Shown here in pieces: positions 1-7,411 of a stretch of 38,133 nt of DNA. The notes under the pieces are model-generated. The model was not told where the DNA came from. It saw only the letters and a list, made by a program, of their open reading frames with translations, and ran no database searches. The stretch covers positions 1 to 38,133 of the forward strand of contig JAKSJE010000012.1 in the NCBI GenBank assembly GCA_024398405.1, read 5' to 3'. Within the stretch, counting starts at the first letter, position 1. Each line of letters begins with the position of its first letter. Both the position numbers and the translations under genes were made by a program. Origin of the DNA: Bacteroidaceae bacterium (GTDB lineage: Bacteria > Bacteroidota > Bacteroidia > Bacteroidales > Bacteroidaceae).

Positions 1-55
1 CTGCTCGGAACAAACCTCAAAATCGCAAGAAATGAATTTATAGAACCCACCTTAA
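1..55 (-). repeat. Dispersed GTTCTAT repeat, left window end
   Basis: These 55 bases are a perfect inverted copy of 37964-38018 near the other end of the window. They contain the quasi-palindromic terminus (AATTTATAGAACCCACCTTA at 36-55) and part of the interior of the approximately 200-bp element described at 2384-2590. The window starts inside the element, so its full extent is unknown. A contig that broke at a repeat would look like this. Confidence 0.85.
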
Positions 56-121
56 GGCAACCACCAGTAACCGCCAAAATGGTCTTATGAAAATGACCAT
101 TGCACTACTTCACCAGGCTCT

Positions 122-511
122 TCAGTGCCATTCCGAAGATGAGTCGCCATCGCCACGGACGAGGACGCGACTGTCGAAGTCATAGTCATCATAGCGCAGC
201 GACACCTCTATCTCTCCGAGTTCACTCCTGACCGTACGTCGGGTCATCTTGGGTACGAGGTCCCATTGCTCAGGAGTGTTGTTCAGACGGATGGCACCGC
301 CCTGAATAGTCCTGACACCATGATGGATGACTTCAATGCCGGAGTTCTTCTCGTCATTGAACCCGCCATTGAAACTGTTGCTGAACACAAGGACATTCAC
401 TCCTCTGCATTCAAAATACTCTTTGTCGTTGATAGTCAGACTGACCTCCGTGGCATGGCCTGCGATAGCGGTCATGGTCAGCAAAGATGCGAACAAGGCA
501 ATTGGTTTCAT
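122..511 (-). pseudogene. Truncated secreted cellulase (GH9-type) N-terminal fragment
   Basis: The 129-residue reading frame starts with a signal peptide (MKPIALFASLLTMTAIAGHA). It continues with sequence that I recognise as the start of Prevotella/Bacteroides GH9 endoglucanases: the stretches RGVNVLVFSNSFNGGFNDEK, NTPEQWDLVP and SLRYDDYDFDSRVLVR, at about residues 36-55, 78-87 and 104-119. GH9 enzymes have 550 or more residues. Here the frame ends soon after VRGDGDS, and no catalytic domain follows before the repeat at 1-55. The start is the ATG at 511, with a good promoter upstream (542-574, minus). I infer a 5' remnant left by a deletion or repeat-mediated rearrangement. It may still be expressed as a short secreted protein. 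The GH9 assignment is from memory of the family, not a search. Confidence 0.6.
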
Positions 512-541
512 ACGTCTGAGCGTTTTTCCGAATTATGCGGG

Positions 542-574
542 TAAAGTTACGAAAAGCGCACCATATCTCCAAAA
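542..574 (-). promoter_or_regulatory. Promoter of the truncated cellulase fragment
   Basis: Read on the minus strand, TTTTG (574-570) is followed after 20 bases by TAACTTTA (549-542). This matches the Bacteroidetes primary sigma factor pattern, 31 bases upstream of the ATG at 511. Confidence 0.6.
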
Positions 575-588
575 TTATATCATCTGCA

Positions 589-620
589 TTTTGGTAATAG
601 AGTAATTTTTCGTACTTTTG
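589..620 (+). promoter_or_regulatory. Promoter of the flavin reductase-symporter unit
   Basis: TTTTG (589-593), a 19-base gap, then TACTTTTG (613-620) match the Bacteroidetes -33/-7 pattern. The start codon is at 653. It is back to back with the promoter of the cellulase fragment. Confidence 0.7.
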
Positions 621-652
621 CGCCCATAAAGACAACCCAATACAAGTTCACG

Positions 653-1168
653 ATGAAAAAGACAGACATCTCCGTCCTCTCGAAAGAGGACACCATCGAC
701 CTGATAGGCAGGCAATGGATGCTAATCACGGCTGGTAGCCAGTGCGGTTTCAACACGATGACAGCCTCCTGGGGAGGTATAGGCTACCTATGGAACAGAC
801 CCGTGGCGTTCGTGTTCGTCCGTCCCGAACGCTACACTCACGAGTTCATCGAGCAGAGCAATCACATGACCCTCTCCTTCTATGACGAGTCCTACCGCAA
901 GGCCCTCCAGACCTGCGGCACGAAGAGCGGTCGCGACACAGACAAGGTGAAGGCAGCCGGCCTCACACCTCTGGAGCTCATGCCTGAAGCCATTACCTTC
1001 GCCGAGTCACGCCTCACCCTCGTAGGGCGCAAGCTGTTCAAGTGCGCCATGAAGGAGACGGACTTCCTCGACCAGGAGGTGCTCCACCGCTGGTACAATG
1101 ACCAGCCGGGCGGAAGCCTACACGACATCTATGTAGTGGAAATCGAGAGCGTGTTCTGCAAGGAATGA
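653..1168 (+). CDS. Flavin reductase-like FMN-binding protein
   Basis: The 171-residue protein has no signal peptide and should be cytoplasmic. The flavin reductase-like split-barrel fold is suggested by the N-terminal GRQWMLITAGSQCGFNTMTASWGGIGYLWNRPVAFVFVRPERYTHEF region (about residues 19-66), where the NTMTASWG and RPVAFVFVRPERYT segments are typical of FMN-binding members. The central LSFYDE and CGTKSGRD stretches also fit. The length is normal for the stand-alone family. These proteins bind FMN and use NAD(P)H or donate electrons, and the partner cannot be read from the sequence. The symporter gene follows 22 bases downstream on the same strand, so the two are probably co-transcribed from the promoter at 589-620. 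No relation between their functions is evident. Confidence 0.8.
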   Translation: MKKTDISVLSKEDTIDLIGRQWMLITAGSQCGFNTMTASWGGIGYLWNRPVAFVFVRPERYTHEFIEQSNHMTLSFYDESYRKALQTCGTKSGRDTDKVKAAGLTPLELMPEAITFAESRLTLVGRKLFKCAMKETDFLDQEVLHRWYNDQPGGSLHDIYVVEIESVFCKE

Positions 1169-1190
1169 CACATCACAACCTACTGAAGAC

Positions 1191-2417
1191 ATGAAAACGA
1201 CCAACATAAGAATCTCATTCACAGCACAGATTCTCATCTCGCTCCTCCTTGCCATCATCGTCGGGGCCATGATGACCGATGAGGTGCAGTTCGCCGAGTC
1301 CTATATCCAACCGTTCGGCGTTATCTTCCTCAACCTGCTCAAGTTCATAGTAGCGCCTTTGGTCCTGCTCTCCATCATGAACGGCTTGCTGTCGATGGAC
1401 GATGTCACCAAGATCGGCAAGCTCAGCGTCAAGACGCTTCTGGCGTTTACGACCACGACCGTCATAGCCGTCACACTGGGACTCGTGTTAGGCACGGTTA
1501 TGCAAGACCATTTTCCTGTCATCGACATACCGGCGTCAGCCGAAGTCACGGTTATCGACCGGTCATTCATGGACCAGATTGTCAACATATTCCCCTCCAA
1601 TATCATCGTCCCACTGCTCAATAGCGAGATGATGCAGATTATCTTCATCGCCGTCGTTTTCGCCATCGCCATCGTCCACATAGGCGAGAAAGGGAATCTC
1701 CTGCGCGAGTTCACTCAGAGTGCCGGCGAGGCAGTGACGAAGGTCCTCGGCTATTTCATGGCAGTGGCTCCAATCGGCATCTTCTGCATGCTGACTCCGG
1801 TCGTCGCCTCCAACGGAGTGAACGTATTAGGTGTCTATGCAGTGCTCCTGGGTGCTGACTATGCATGCTTCCTGTTGCATACGCTTCTGGTCTATGTTCC
1901 GCTCGTCTATTTCGTAGGCCGCTGCAACCCGCTGCGTTTCTTCCGTGAGATGACGCCCGCCATACTCTTCGCCTTCTCAAGCGACTCAGGCGTCGCCACC
2001 CTGCCCTACACCATGAAGTCGTGCGAGAAACTGGGAGTGAGGAAGGACATAGGCAGTTTCATACTCTCCTTGGGCGCTACCATCCACATGGACGGAGTGG
2101 CAATCTACCTCGGCCTCTCGTCAGTATTCATCGCAGCCTGCTGCGGCATCGACCTCAGTTTCCAACAATACATAGCCATCGCCGTCTCATCCACCCTGGC
2201 ATCGGTCGGCACGCCGGGCATACCGGGCGGAAGCCTCGCACTGATGGCGATGGTGTTCAGTTCCGCCGGTCTGCCGGTGGAGGGTGTAGCGCTGATAGCA
2301 GGAATAGACCGCATAGTCGATATGGGCAGGACGGTGATGTCAATCACTGGCGACGCGGCTTGCGCCGTCGCCATCCAGAGATTTGAGGGGTGTTCTATTA
2401 ATTCCCCGCAAAAATAA
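1191..2417 (+). CDS. Dicarboxylate/amino acid:cation symporter (DAACS family)
   Basis: This 408-residue inner-membrane transporter of the glutamate/aspartate (GltP/GltT/SstT) family takes up acidic amino acids, dicarboxylates or serine/threonine with Na+ or H+. The family landmarks are present: the serine-rich re-entrant loop AFSSDSGVATLPYTM (around residue 265), GATIHMDGVAIYLG (the NMDGTA motif with Ile-His in place of Ile-Asn, around 295), and GTPGIPGGSL near residue 345. The His in place of Asn in the Na+-site motif is a variation that may affect cation choice. The last residues (GCSINSPQK) and the stop codon lie inside the dispersed repeat at 2384-2590, so the native C-terminus has probably been replaced. 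The exact substrate is not determinable. Confidence 0.85.
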   Translation: MKTTNIRISFTAQILISLLLAIIVGAMMTDEVQFAESYIQPFGVIFLNLLKFIVAPLVLLSIMNGLLSMDDVTKIGKLSVKTLLAFTTTTVIAVTLGLVLGTVMQDHFPVIDIPASAEVTVIDRSFMDQIVNIFPSNIIVPLLNSEMMQIIFIAVVFAIAIVHIGEKGNLLREFTQSAGEAVTKVLGYFMAVAPIGIFCMLTPVVASNGVNVLGVYAVLLGADYACFLLHTLLVYVPLVYFVGRCNPLRFFREMTPAILFAFSSDSGVATLPYTMKSCEKLGVRKDIGSFILSLGATIHMDGVAIYLGLSSVFIAACCGIDLSFQQYIAIAVSSTLASVGTPGIPGGSLALMAMVFSSAGLPVEGVALIAGIDRIVDMGRTVMSITGDAACAVAIQRFEGCSINSPQK

Positions 2418-2590
2418 ATAATTAACAAACTATGGGTGTGTATTGCTATTTTGATGCTTTTGGCTTTTTCTTTGCATCTTGCTGTCCTTCATTCAGTCAC
2501 GATGCCCGCATCGCTCCTTTATGAATGGCAGCAACCTGCTAAAGAACAATCTCAAAATCATCTAAAATGTAATTAATAGAACACCCCTTG
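2384..2590. repeat. Approx. 200-bp repeat element with terminal inverted repeats (MITE-like)
   Basis: The ends are an 18-bp inverted repeat: AGGGGTGTTCTATTAATT (2386-2403) and its complement (2571-2588). The interior from about 2455 to 2570 aligns with the reverse complement of 37985-38133. Shared blocks are TTTTGGCTTT, GCATCTT.CTGT, CAGTCA..ATGCCCGCAT..CTC, CAGCAACCTGCT, CTCAAAATC and ATAGAAC.CCC. No transposase is encoded. The left end overlaps the 3' end of the symporter gene, and the right end stops 7 bases before the DUF456 start codon. Confidence 0.75.
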
Positions 2591-2597
2591 AGAAACA

Positions 2598-3095
2598 ATG
2601 AGCACCTTGTTGATTGTCATACTTATTCTTGCCGTCATGGTGTCGGTGGTCGGAATAGTCGGCGCCGTCGTGCCGGCTCTGCCCGGACCGCCGCTATCAC
2701 TCCTATCACTCATCACAGTCTATCTCGCCTGTCCCGGCACCGTCTCGCTCGTCTTCCTCATCATCATGTCGATAGCGGTGGTGGTAGTCACGGTGCTCGA
2801 CTACGTCGCGCCCGTCATCCTGACCAAGGTGGGCGGAGGATCGAGATATGCGACATGGGGCTCCACGCTCGGACTTGTCGTCGGACTCTTCTTCATGCCG
2901 TTGGGTCTGATAGTCGGTCCGCTCGTCGGCGCGTTCCTCGGCGAACTGTACCACGGTTCCACGCTCAGCACATCGTTCAAGGTGTCAATGCTCTCTTTCA
3001 TCGCCTTCCTCATCACCACCGGACTCAAACTCGTGCTTTCACTCATACTCACATTCGAGGTCATACGCGCCATCTGGGTGTTCGCACTCGCCTGA
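2598..3095 (+). CDS. DUF456 family membrane protein
   Basis: The 165-residue protein is almost wholly hydrophobic with roughly four to five membrane segments. The Gly-Pro-rich start (VVGIVGAVVPALPGPPLSLL, residues 17-36) and the repeated glycine-rich blocks (TKVGGGSRYATWGSTLG near 76-92, GLIVGPLVGAFLGEL near 104-118) are characteristic of DUF456 (PF04306). These are inner-membrane proteins of unknown function. The start at 2598 is the only ATG in frame before the conserved region, and it lies immediately after the right end of the repeat. Any original promoter or leader has therefore been displaced or replaced by the repeat. It converges with the GH5 gene, with a gap of only 27 bases and no clear terminator. 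Confidence 0.75.
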   Translation: MSTLLIVILILAVMVSVVGIVGAVVPALPGPPLSLLSLITVYLACPGTVSLVFLIIMSIAVVVVTVLDYVAPVILTKVGGGSRYATWGSTLGLVVGLFFMPLGLIVGPLVGAFLGELYHGSTLSTSFKVSMLSFIAFLITTGLKLVLSLILTFEVIRAIWVFALA

Positions 3096-3122
3096 CACAC
3101 ATCCACGTCACCGACAGTCGCA

Positions 3123-4259
3123 TCACTCACGACACAGTTGTAACCTGACGGCCTCGATAACGAGCGGATGCTGGCACTTCATCCTGTTTCTACGGTCGAA
3201 CAGTCCGAAGCATTCCTTGCCGCGGCGGAAGGTCTGTCCGTTGTCCCAGATGAATGGCACTCCCCCACTCTGCCTCACAAGGCGGATGACATAGCGGTAG
3301 TAGTCCGCGCATGACGCCTCGACCAGAGCCTGTTCCCGCCGGTCGCTGGCGGTGTGATAATTGGCACCCATCTCTCCGACGATGAAAGGAATGCCTTTGT
3401 CCGTGAACTGTTCCTTCAGCCTCTGATACAGCAATGCCGCCACTGTCTCGTCATCGCTGCTGACAGTGCCGTACCGAACGTATTTCCTTCCCCAGAACCT
3501 CACCTCATCGGTCAGTCCGTACTGATAAGGGTCGTAGTTATGAACCTCGACGATGAGATGGTTTTTAACTTTGTCATGAGGCATGCGGAAGAGTTCGAGT
3601 CCGAAATCAGCATTGGCGGCATAGGTCTGCACCACAAGGTTACGGGTCTTGTTCCTTCCTCCGGTGGCACGTACGGCATCGACAAACACCTGATTATAGC
3701 CGTTCTGTACTTCTGAGTTCTCATCCTTAGGGCGACCCCAGTCGTTTCCCACATGCACCTCATTGGTTCCCGCGAAAAGCAGACGATGGTCATAGTCACG
3801 GAAGGCAAGCGCTATCTCTGTCCAAAGGTCACGGAACTGCTTATAGACGCGTGAGGAGTCGGCATAGAACGGGCTGCCTTCAAGCCATAGTTCGTGATGG
3901 GTGTTGATGATGACGTAGAGGTCGTCGTCAAGACAGTAGCCCACGACTTCCTTGACACGGCTCAGCCAGTCAGGGTCAATTCTCAGCCTGCCGTCGGCAT
4001 AAGAGAAATGAGGGTACCACCTGACCGGAATCCTCACTGAGCGGAAGCCTGCTTTGGCGATGGAGTCAATCATCCACTTCTCAGTCCGCACATTGCCCCA
4101 GCTCGTCTCAGAGTCAATGCCGTTGCCAGAGTTATAGGCCTCCAGCGTATTGCCGAGATTCCAGCCTATGCCCATGTGCGAGAGCATGGTACGCGCGTTT
4201 TGGGAGCAGGCGACTGACTGAGACAATGTGAGGACGATGATGAAAACGAAAAATCTCAT
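3123..4259 (-). CDS. GH5 endo-beta-1,4-glucanase (cellulase-type), secreted
   Basis: From the chosen start at 4259 this is a 378-residue glycoside hydrolase family 5 enzyme, most like subfamily GH5_4. It hydrolyses internal beta-1,4 linkages of cellulose, xyloglucan or mixed glucans. Landmarks are GIGWNLGNTLEA (30-41), RIPVRW (76-81), the NTHHE loop (119-123), the acid/base AGTNE (Glu167) and the nucleophile IVGEMG (Glu296). The signal sequence MRFFVFIIVLTLSQSVACSQ could be a lipoprotein signal with Cys18, so export to the periplasm or surface is expected. The frame runs open upstream to 4319, but those extra residues (..MELTLNRAPF) are repeat sequence, so the start at 4259 is preferred. The gene has its own promoter at 4422-4453 and a repeat-rich upstream region. 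Confidence 0.85.
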   Translation of the reverse strand: MRFFVFIIVLTLSQSVACSQNARTMLSHMGIGWNLGNTLEAYNSGNGIDSETSWGNVRTEKWMIDSIAKAGFRSVRIPVRWYPHFSYADGRLRIDPDWLSRVKEVVGYCLDDDLYVIINTHHELWLEGSPFYADSSRVYKQFRDLWTEIALAFRDYDHRLLFAGTNEVHVGNDWGRPKDENSEVQNGYNQVFVDAVRATGGRNKTRNLVVQTYAANADFGLELFRMPHDKVKNHLIVEVHNYDPYQYGLTDEVRFWGRKYVRYGTVSSDDETVAALLYQRLKEQFTDKGIPFIVGEMGANYHTASDRREQALVEASCADYYRYVIRLVRQSGGVPFIWDNGQTFRRGKECFGLFDRRNRMKCQHPLVIEAVRLQLCRE

Positions 4260-4260
4260 A

Positions 4261-4320
4261 AAGGGTGCTCTATTTAATGTGAGTTCCATAAATTCACCGA
4301 ATAAGACAAGGGGTTCCACA
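4261..4320 (-). repeat. Degenerate GTTCTAT repeat in the GH5 leader
   Basis: AAGGGTGCTCTATTTAATG (4261-4279) is followed by GTGAGTTCCATAAATTCACC (4280-4299) and GACAAGGGGTTCC (4305-4317). These are diverged versions of the two terminus types seen elsewhere. The copy sits directly before the GH5 start codon and forms most of the proximal 5' untranslated region. Confidence 0.6.
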
Positions 4321-4421
4321 ACATTCCGTGTGGGCCACAGTGTGATAATGAATAGTCCATGATGCGATAATTAATAGTCCCTGATGACTGTGCGTTTGAA
4401 TGACTCATCGTCATGCGACCG

Positions 4422-4453
4422 CGAAGTTAGCACAATCGCACGAAACCACCAAA
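4422..4453 (-). promoter_or_regulatory. Promoter of the GH5 gene
   Basis: On the minus strand a TTTTTGG run ends at 4450 (TTTG 4453-4450). After 20 bases it is followed by TAACTTCG (4429-4422). The resulting leader would be about 155 bases long and includes the repeat at 4261-4320. Confidence 0.65.
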
Positions 4454-4476
4454 AATATCTGACGAAACTATGCTTT

Positions 4477-4605
4477 TGTTACTAACAGCCATATACCACC
4501 TGTTACTAACAGCCATATACAATCTGTTACTAACAGCCATATACCACCTGTTACTAACAGCACATGCCTCCTGTTACTAACAGCACATGCCTCCTGTTAC
4601 TAACA
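4477..4605. repeat. Array of six TGTTACTAACA palindromes
   Basis: The 11-bp palindrome TGTTACTAACA occurs at 4477, 4501, 4525, 4549, 4572 and 4595, with periods of 24, 24, 24, 23 and 23 bp. The spacers are near-identical (GCCATATACCACC, later GCACATGCCTCC). The array begins about 24 bp upstream of the GH5 -33 element. Direct repetition of a dyad at near two helical turns is the form expected of a cooperative regulator-binding array. The spacers are not unique, so this is not a CRISPR. Confidence 0.8.
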
Positions 4606-4618
4606 AGTGGGATGTCTT

Positions 4619-4720
4619 TTCCGCTCGCGTTGATAATGTCATTCGCTCGCATTGATAATGTCATTCGCTCGCATTGATAATGTCATTCGCTCGCGTTGAT
4701 AATGCCTTCCGCTCTCGACG
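4619..4720. repeat. 22-bp tandem repeat, four copies and a partial
   Basis: The unit CGCTCGCRTTGATAATGTCA plus TT starts at 4622, 4644, 4666 and 4688, with a decayed fifth start at 4710. It lies directly beside the TGTTACTAACA array but is unrelated in sequence. It contains no dyad as strong as the neighbouring array. Confidence 0.75.
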
Positions 4721-4861
4721 CGGATGTCGTCCGCCCGGACCTGCCATGTCGTCTGTGACGGACCTGACCGGCATGTCGGCGGTGGTGCCGGCGGTCGTCG
4801 GGTGGGGACTGCCGGCAAAAGTGGAAATTAACGGCTATGGGTGATATGGTTCTTTCTCAGG
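4720..4861. other. Intergenic remainder between arrays and menA
   Basis: This GC-rich stretch contains no gene or clear terminator. The segment CTATGGGTGATATGGTTCTT (4835-4854) matches the complement of 9791-9810 and is a piece of the dispersed repeat family. Confidence 0.5.
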
Positions 4862-5761
4862 TCAGCAGCAACCTATCGTCACTCCGGCTATGACGCAGAG
4901 GGCGAAGGTGCTCATGACGAGTAGCGGCAGCATGGGGTCGAGGGCTTTATCACGTCGCGTCCATACACCGCGGAGGTGGAGCAGGAACAGGGGGAAGGTG
5001 ACGACATAGAGCCACTCACACCAGTGCGTCCATGTGAGCGACGTGAAGATAAGCATCAACACCAAGCCGACGGCAATCAGCGAGGTCTGATACCTTCTCG
5101 CCCTCTTGTCACCGAGTCTGAGGGCTACGGTCGTGCGGGTCCTGGCGTCGGTCTTCATGTCACGGATGTTGTTGACGTTCAGCACTCCCACACTGAGCAG
5201 TCCGACAGAGACCGCGGGTAGTAGTGACAGAAACGAGCCGAAGGAGTGGCAGCAGATGAACATGGAGCCGAGTGTGCTTACGAGTCCGAAGAAGATGAAC
5301 ACGAAGAAATCGCCCCATCCACGATAGCCATATGGATTGGGGCCGAGGGTGTATCGCATGGCGGCGATGATGGCAGCCGCCCCCAGCAATATGAAGAGTA
5401 TCGGCGCCAGTCCGTAGAATCTGCCGAACGAAGACCATATCATCAGCAGCCCGCTCAGGCAGCAGCCGCCGACCGACGCACGGATAAGAAACCGCATCTC
5501 CTTGATGGTCATCTCGCCGTCCTGGATGGAGTAACGCATGCCCTGACGCTCGTCGGTGTCAGTACCGTGCAGCACGTCGCCAAGCTCGTTGGAGAGGTTG
5601 GAGAGTATCTGCAGGAAAGAGGTGGTGAGCAACAGGAAGAGTACAGTCCCCCACCCCACCTCGCCGACTCGTGACGCCATGCCTATGCCCATCACCACTC
5701 CGGCGAGTGAGAGCGGCAGGGTACGGAGACGCATGGACTTCATGCAACTACTGATTGTCAT
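4862..5761 (-). CDS. menA: 1,4-dihydroxy-2-naphthoate polyprenyltransferase (MenA, UbiA family)
   Basis: The 299-residue integral membrane prenyltransferase joins 1,4-dihydroxy-2-naphthoate to a polyprenyl diphosphate to give demethylmenaquinone. The two Asp-rich sites of the UbiA fold are visible: NLSNELGDVLHGTDTDERQG (around residues 55-74) and NVNNIRDMKTDARTRTT (around 194-210). The N-terminal SMRLRTLPLSLAGVVMG is typical of MenA. Eight to nine hydrophobic helices and the length fit. The start codon overlaps the stop of the ThrE-like gene as ATGA, so the two are translationally coupled at the end of the minus-strand operon. Menaquinone is the usual respiratory quinone of Bacteroidales. Another UbiA activity cannot be fully excluded, but the N-terminus argues for MenA. 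Confidence 0.85.
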   Translation of the reverse strand: MTISSCMKSMRLRTLPLSLAGVVMGIGMASRVGEVGWGTVLFLLLTTSFLQILSNLSNELGDVLHGTDTDERQGMRYSIQDGEMTIKEMRFLIRASVGGCCLSGLLMIWSSFGRFYGLAPILFILLGAAAIIAAMRYTLGPNPYGYRGWGDFFVFIFFGLVSTLGSMFICCHSFGSFLSLLPAVSVGLLSVGVLNVNNIRDMKTDARTRTTVALRLGDKRARRYQTSLIAVGLVLMLIFTSLTWTHWCEWLYVVTFPLFLLHLRGVWTRRDKALDPMLPLLVMSTFALCVIAGVTIGCC

Positions 5762-7035
5762 CTGTTTTCCTTTGATGTGGAATTAACGGAACGCCTCTTA
5801 AACGAGCGGAACAGTCTCTTTGGCAACTCATTGACGAAGACGATGCCGAGAACGATGGCGATGGTGACCTTGACAGACATGAATCCCACCGCGAAAGACT
5901 CGTGGAGCTGACTCGACACGGTGTAGTATGTGGTCCAGAACAGTCCGCCTCCCGGTACCATCGGGAAGATGCCGGTGATGATGAAGATGGTAGCAGGTGT
6001 CTGACACAGTCTCGCCGCCGCCCGTGCGAGTGCAGCCACCAGAACCGTCGCAAAGAAGGTGGATACCGGTATGCCCAACATGGTGTGGCGGTAGAGAGCC
6101 AGATAGAGCACCCATCCCAGCGAGGCGACCACGGCGCATGAGACGTAATGGCGCGCCGGCACGCCGAAGATGACGGCGAAGCCCATAGTGCCGAAGAAGG
6201 CGGCTACCCACTGTATGAGCAAGGAGGCTGTATGAGGGTCGGTCACCATGCCGTGGAGCTCGATGATGGAGCCGTTGACCCAGCCATGAACCAGCAAGAT
6301 GCTCGACGCACCCATGGCTATGCAGAAGAAGACCATGAGCGCATCCATCAGGCGAGTGGTACCTGATATGTAGTCCTCATTGGCTATGTCCCTGATTCCA
6401 TTGGCGAACGGAACCCCGGGGACAAGTGGGATGATGGAAGCCACGATCATGTTTCCGAGGTTCTCACCGAATCCGAGGGAATGTAAGATGATGCAGAGGA
6501 AGACGGCGAGTGCGCCTCCGAGGATATTGCCGAAGGTCTTTGACATGTATGGTGCGCTGACGAAGACCACGAACGCCCAGAGCAGTAAGCCAGCCACGAA
6601 AGAAGCCAGTGAGTCCATGACGCTGCCACCGAATATCATGGCGAAGAAACCGGCTCCTACGGCAGAGCCGAAGACGCGGGTGAGCCACGAAGAGGATTGC
6701 ATGGTCCTCACGGACAGGAGTCTCTCGCGCGCTTGCTCAATGGAATACATGCCCTTCTGAATGTCACGGCTTATCTGGTTGACAGCCACCACACGTTCAA
6801 GTTGCGCACCCTTGAACGGTATGAACTCCACCTTGGCGTAGCTGGTGCTGCCAGTGGTGAAGATGCCGTTGCTCAGTACGAAGAAATTGCTGACGCTGAC
6901 CCCGTAGAAACTGGCGATGCGTTCCATGGACTCCTCGACGCGGGAGATCTCCGCTCCGTTCTCCAGCAGGATATGACCTGCAAGCTGGGCGAGATCCAGG
7001 ACATCTTTCTCTGACTCCGCGGTGCACGCACTCAT
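5758..7035 (-). CDS. Threonine/serine exporter (ThrE-like) family membrane protein
   Basis: The 425-residue protein joins the two halves of the ThrE family in one chain. It has a cytoplasmic-leading ThrE/DUF1212 part (LAGHILLENGAEISRVEESMERI, residues 18-40; then ..NFFVLSNGIFTTG..) with a first bundle of helices. A second ThrE-like (DUF3815-type) bundle of helices follows from about residue 265 (TASLLIQWVAAFFGTMGFAVIFGVPAR onward). About ten membrane segments are expected. Known members export threonine and serine; the substrate here is inferred. ATGA overlaps join it to both yccF upstream and menA downstream. The last codons (FKRRSVNSTSK) lie in a degenerate copy of the dispersed repeat, in the same frame as the tail of the unrelated symporter (FEGCSINSPQK). 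Confidence 0.8.
   Translation of the reverse strand: MSACTAESEKDVLDLAQLAGHILLENGAEISRVEESMERIASFYGVSVSNFFVLSNGIFTTGSTSYAKVEFIPFKGAQLERVVAVNQISRDIQKGMYSIEQARERLLSVRTMQSSSWLTRVFGSAVGAGFFAMIFGGSVMDSLASFVAGLLLWAFVVFVSAPYMSKTFGNILGGALAVFLCIILHSLGFGENLGNMIVASIIPLVPGVPFANGIRDIANEDYISGTTRLMDALMVFFCIAMGASSILLVHGWVNGSIIELHGMVTDPHTASLLIQWVAAFFGTMGFAVIFGVPARHYVSCAVVASLGWVLYLALYRHTMLGIPVSTFFATVLVAALARAAARLCQTPATIFIITGIFPMVPGGGLFWTTYYTVSSQLHESFAVGFMSVKVTIAIVLGIVFVNELPKRLFRSFKRRSVNSTSKENR
5776..5801 (-). repeat. Degenerate GTTCTAT repeat at the 3' end of the ThrE-like gene
   Basis: On the minus strand, AAGAGGCGTTCCGTTAATTC plus CAC (about 5800-5778) matches AGGGGTGTTCTATTAATTCC of the symporter tail with four changes and keeps the same reading frame. 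Confidence 0.55.
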
Positions 7036-7409
7036 ATACCCAGTTCAATTTTCTTGCCGAAAGGAGCAAGGCTCAGACGTGCCATCTTGAAATGCTGTTT
7101 GGCGAAAGGGATGCCGACCAGCGTGATGGCAAGCACGACGCCGAACAGGACATGGACGAGGAAGGCGTACAAGCCACCGAAGATAATCCATATTATGTTC
7201 ATCGGAATGCATATGCAGCCAGATGAGCTGTCATCGTCGGTTACCTTGGAACCAAACGGCCAGAGACAGAGAAATCCTATCTTGAATATCTGCAGACCGA
7301 ACGGAATGCCGACGATGGTGACACACAGTGCCAATGCGCCCGAAAAATAGCCTAAGGCGGATTCGAGTCCTCCGAATATGAGCCAGAGGAAGTTTCCCAA
7401 CATTTTCAT
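7032..7409 (-). CDS. YccF domain inner-membrane protein
   Basis: The 125-residue protein has two copies of the YccF motif pair. The first is GNFLWLIFGGLESALGY with VTIVGIPFGLQIFKIGFLCLWPFG (residues 5-53). The second is MNIIWIIFGGLYAFLVH with ITLVGIPFAKQHFKMARLSLAPFG (about 68-119). This doubled hydrophobic-then-GIPF arrangement defines the family, whose function is unknown. It is in the middle of the minus-strand operon, 2 bases after the metallophosphatase stop codon and overlapping the ThrE-like gene by ATGA. This suggests all four genes are transcribed together. Confidence 0.85.
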   Translation of the reverse strand: MKMLGNFLWLIFGGLESALGYFSGALALCVTIVGIPFGLQIFKIGFLCLWPFGSKVTDDDSSSGCICIPMNIIWIIFGGLYAFLVHVLFGVVLAITLVGIPFAKQHFKMARLSLAPFGKKIELGI

Positions 7410-7411
7410 AT

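Noticed and set aside
4477-4720. CRISPR-like direct repeats
   Set aside because: Periods of 22-24 bp and nearly identical spacers; no unique spacers and no cas genes nearby.
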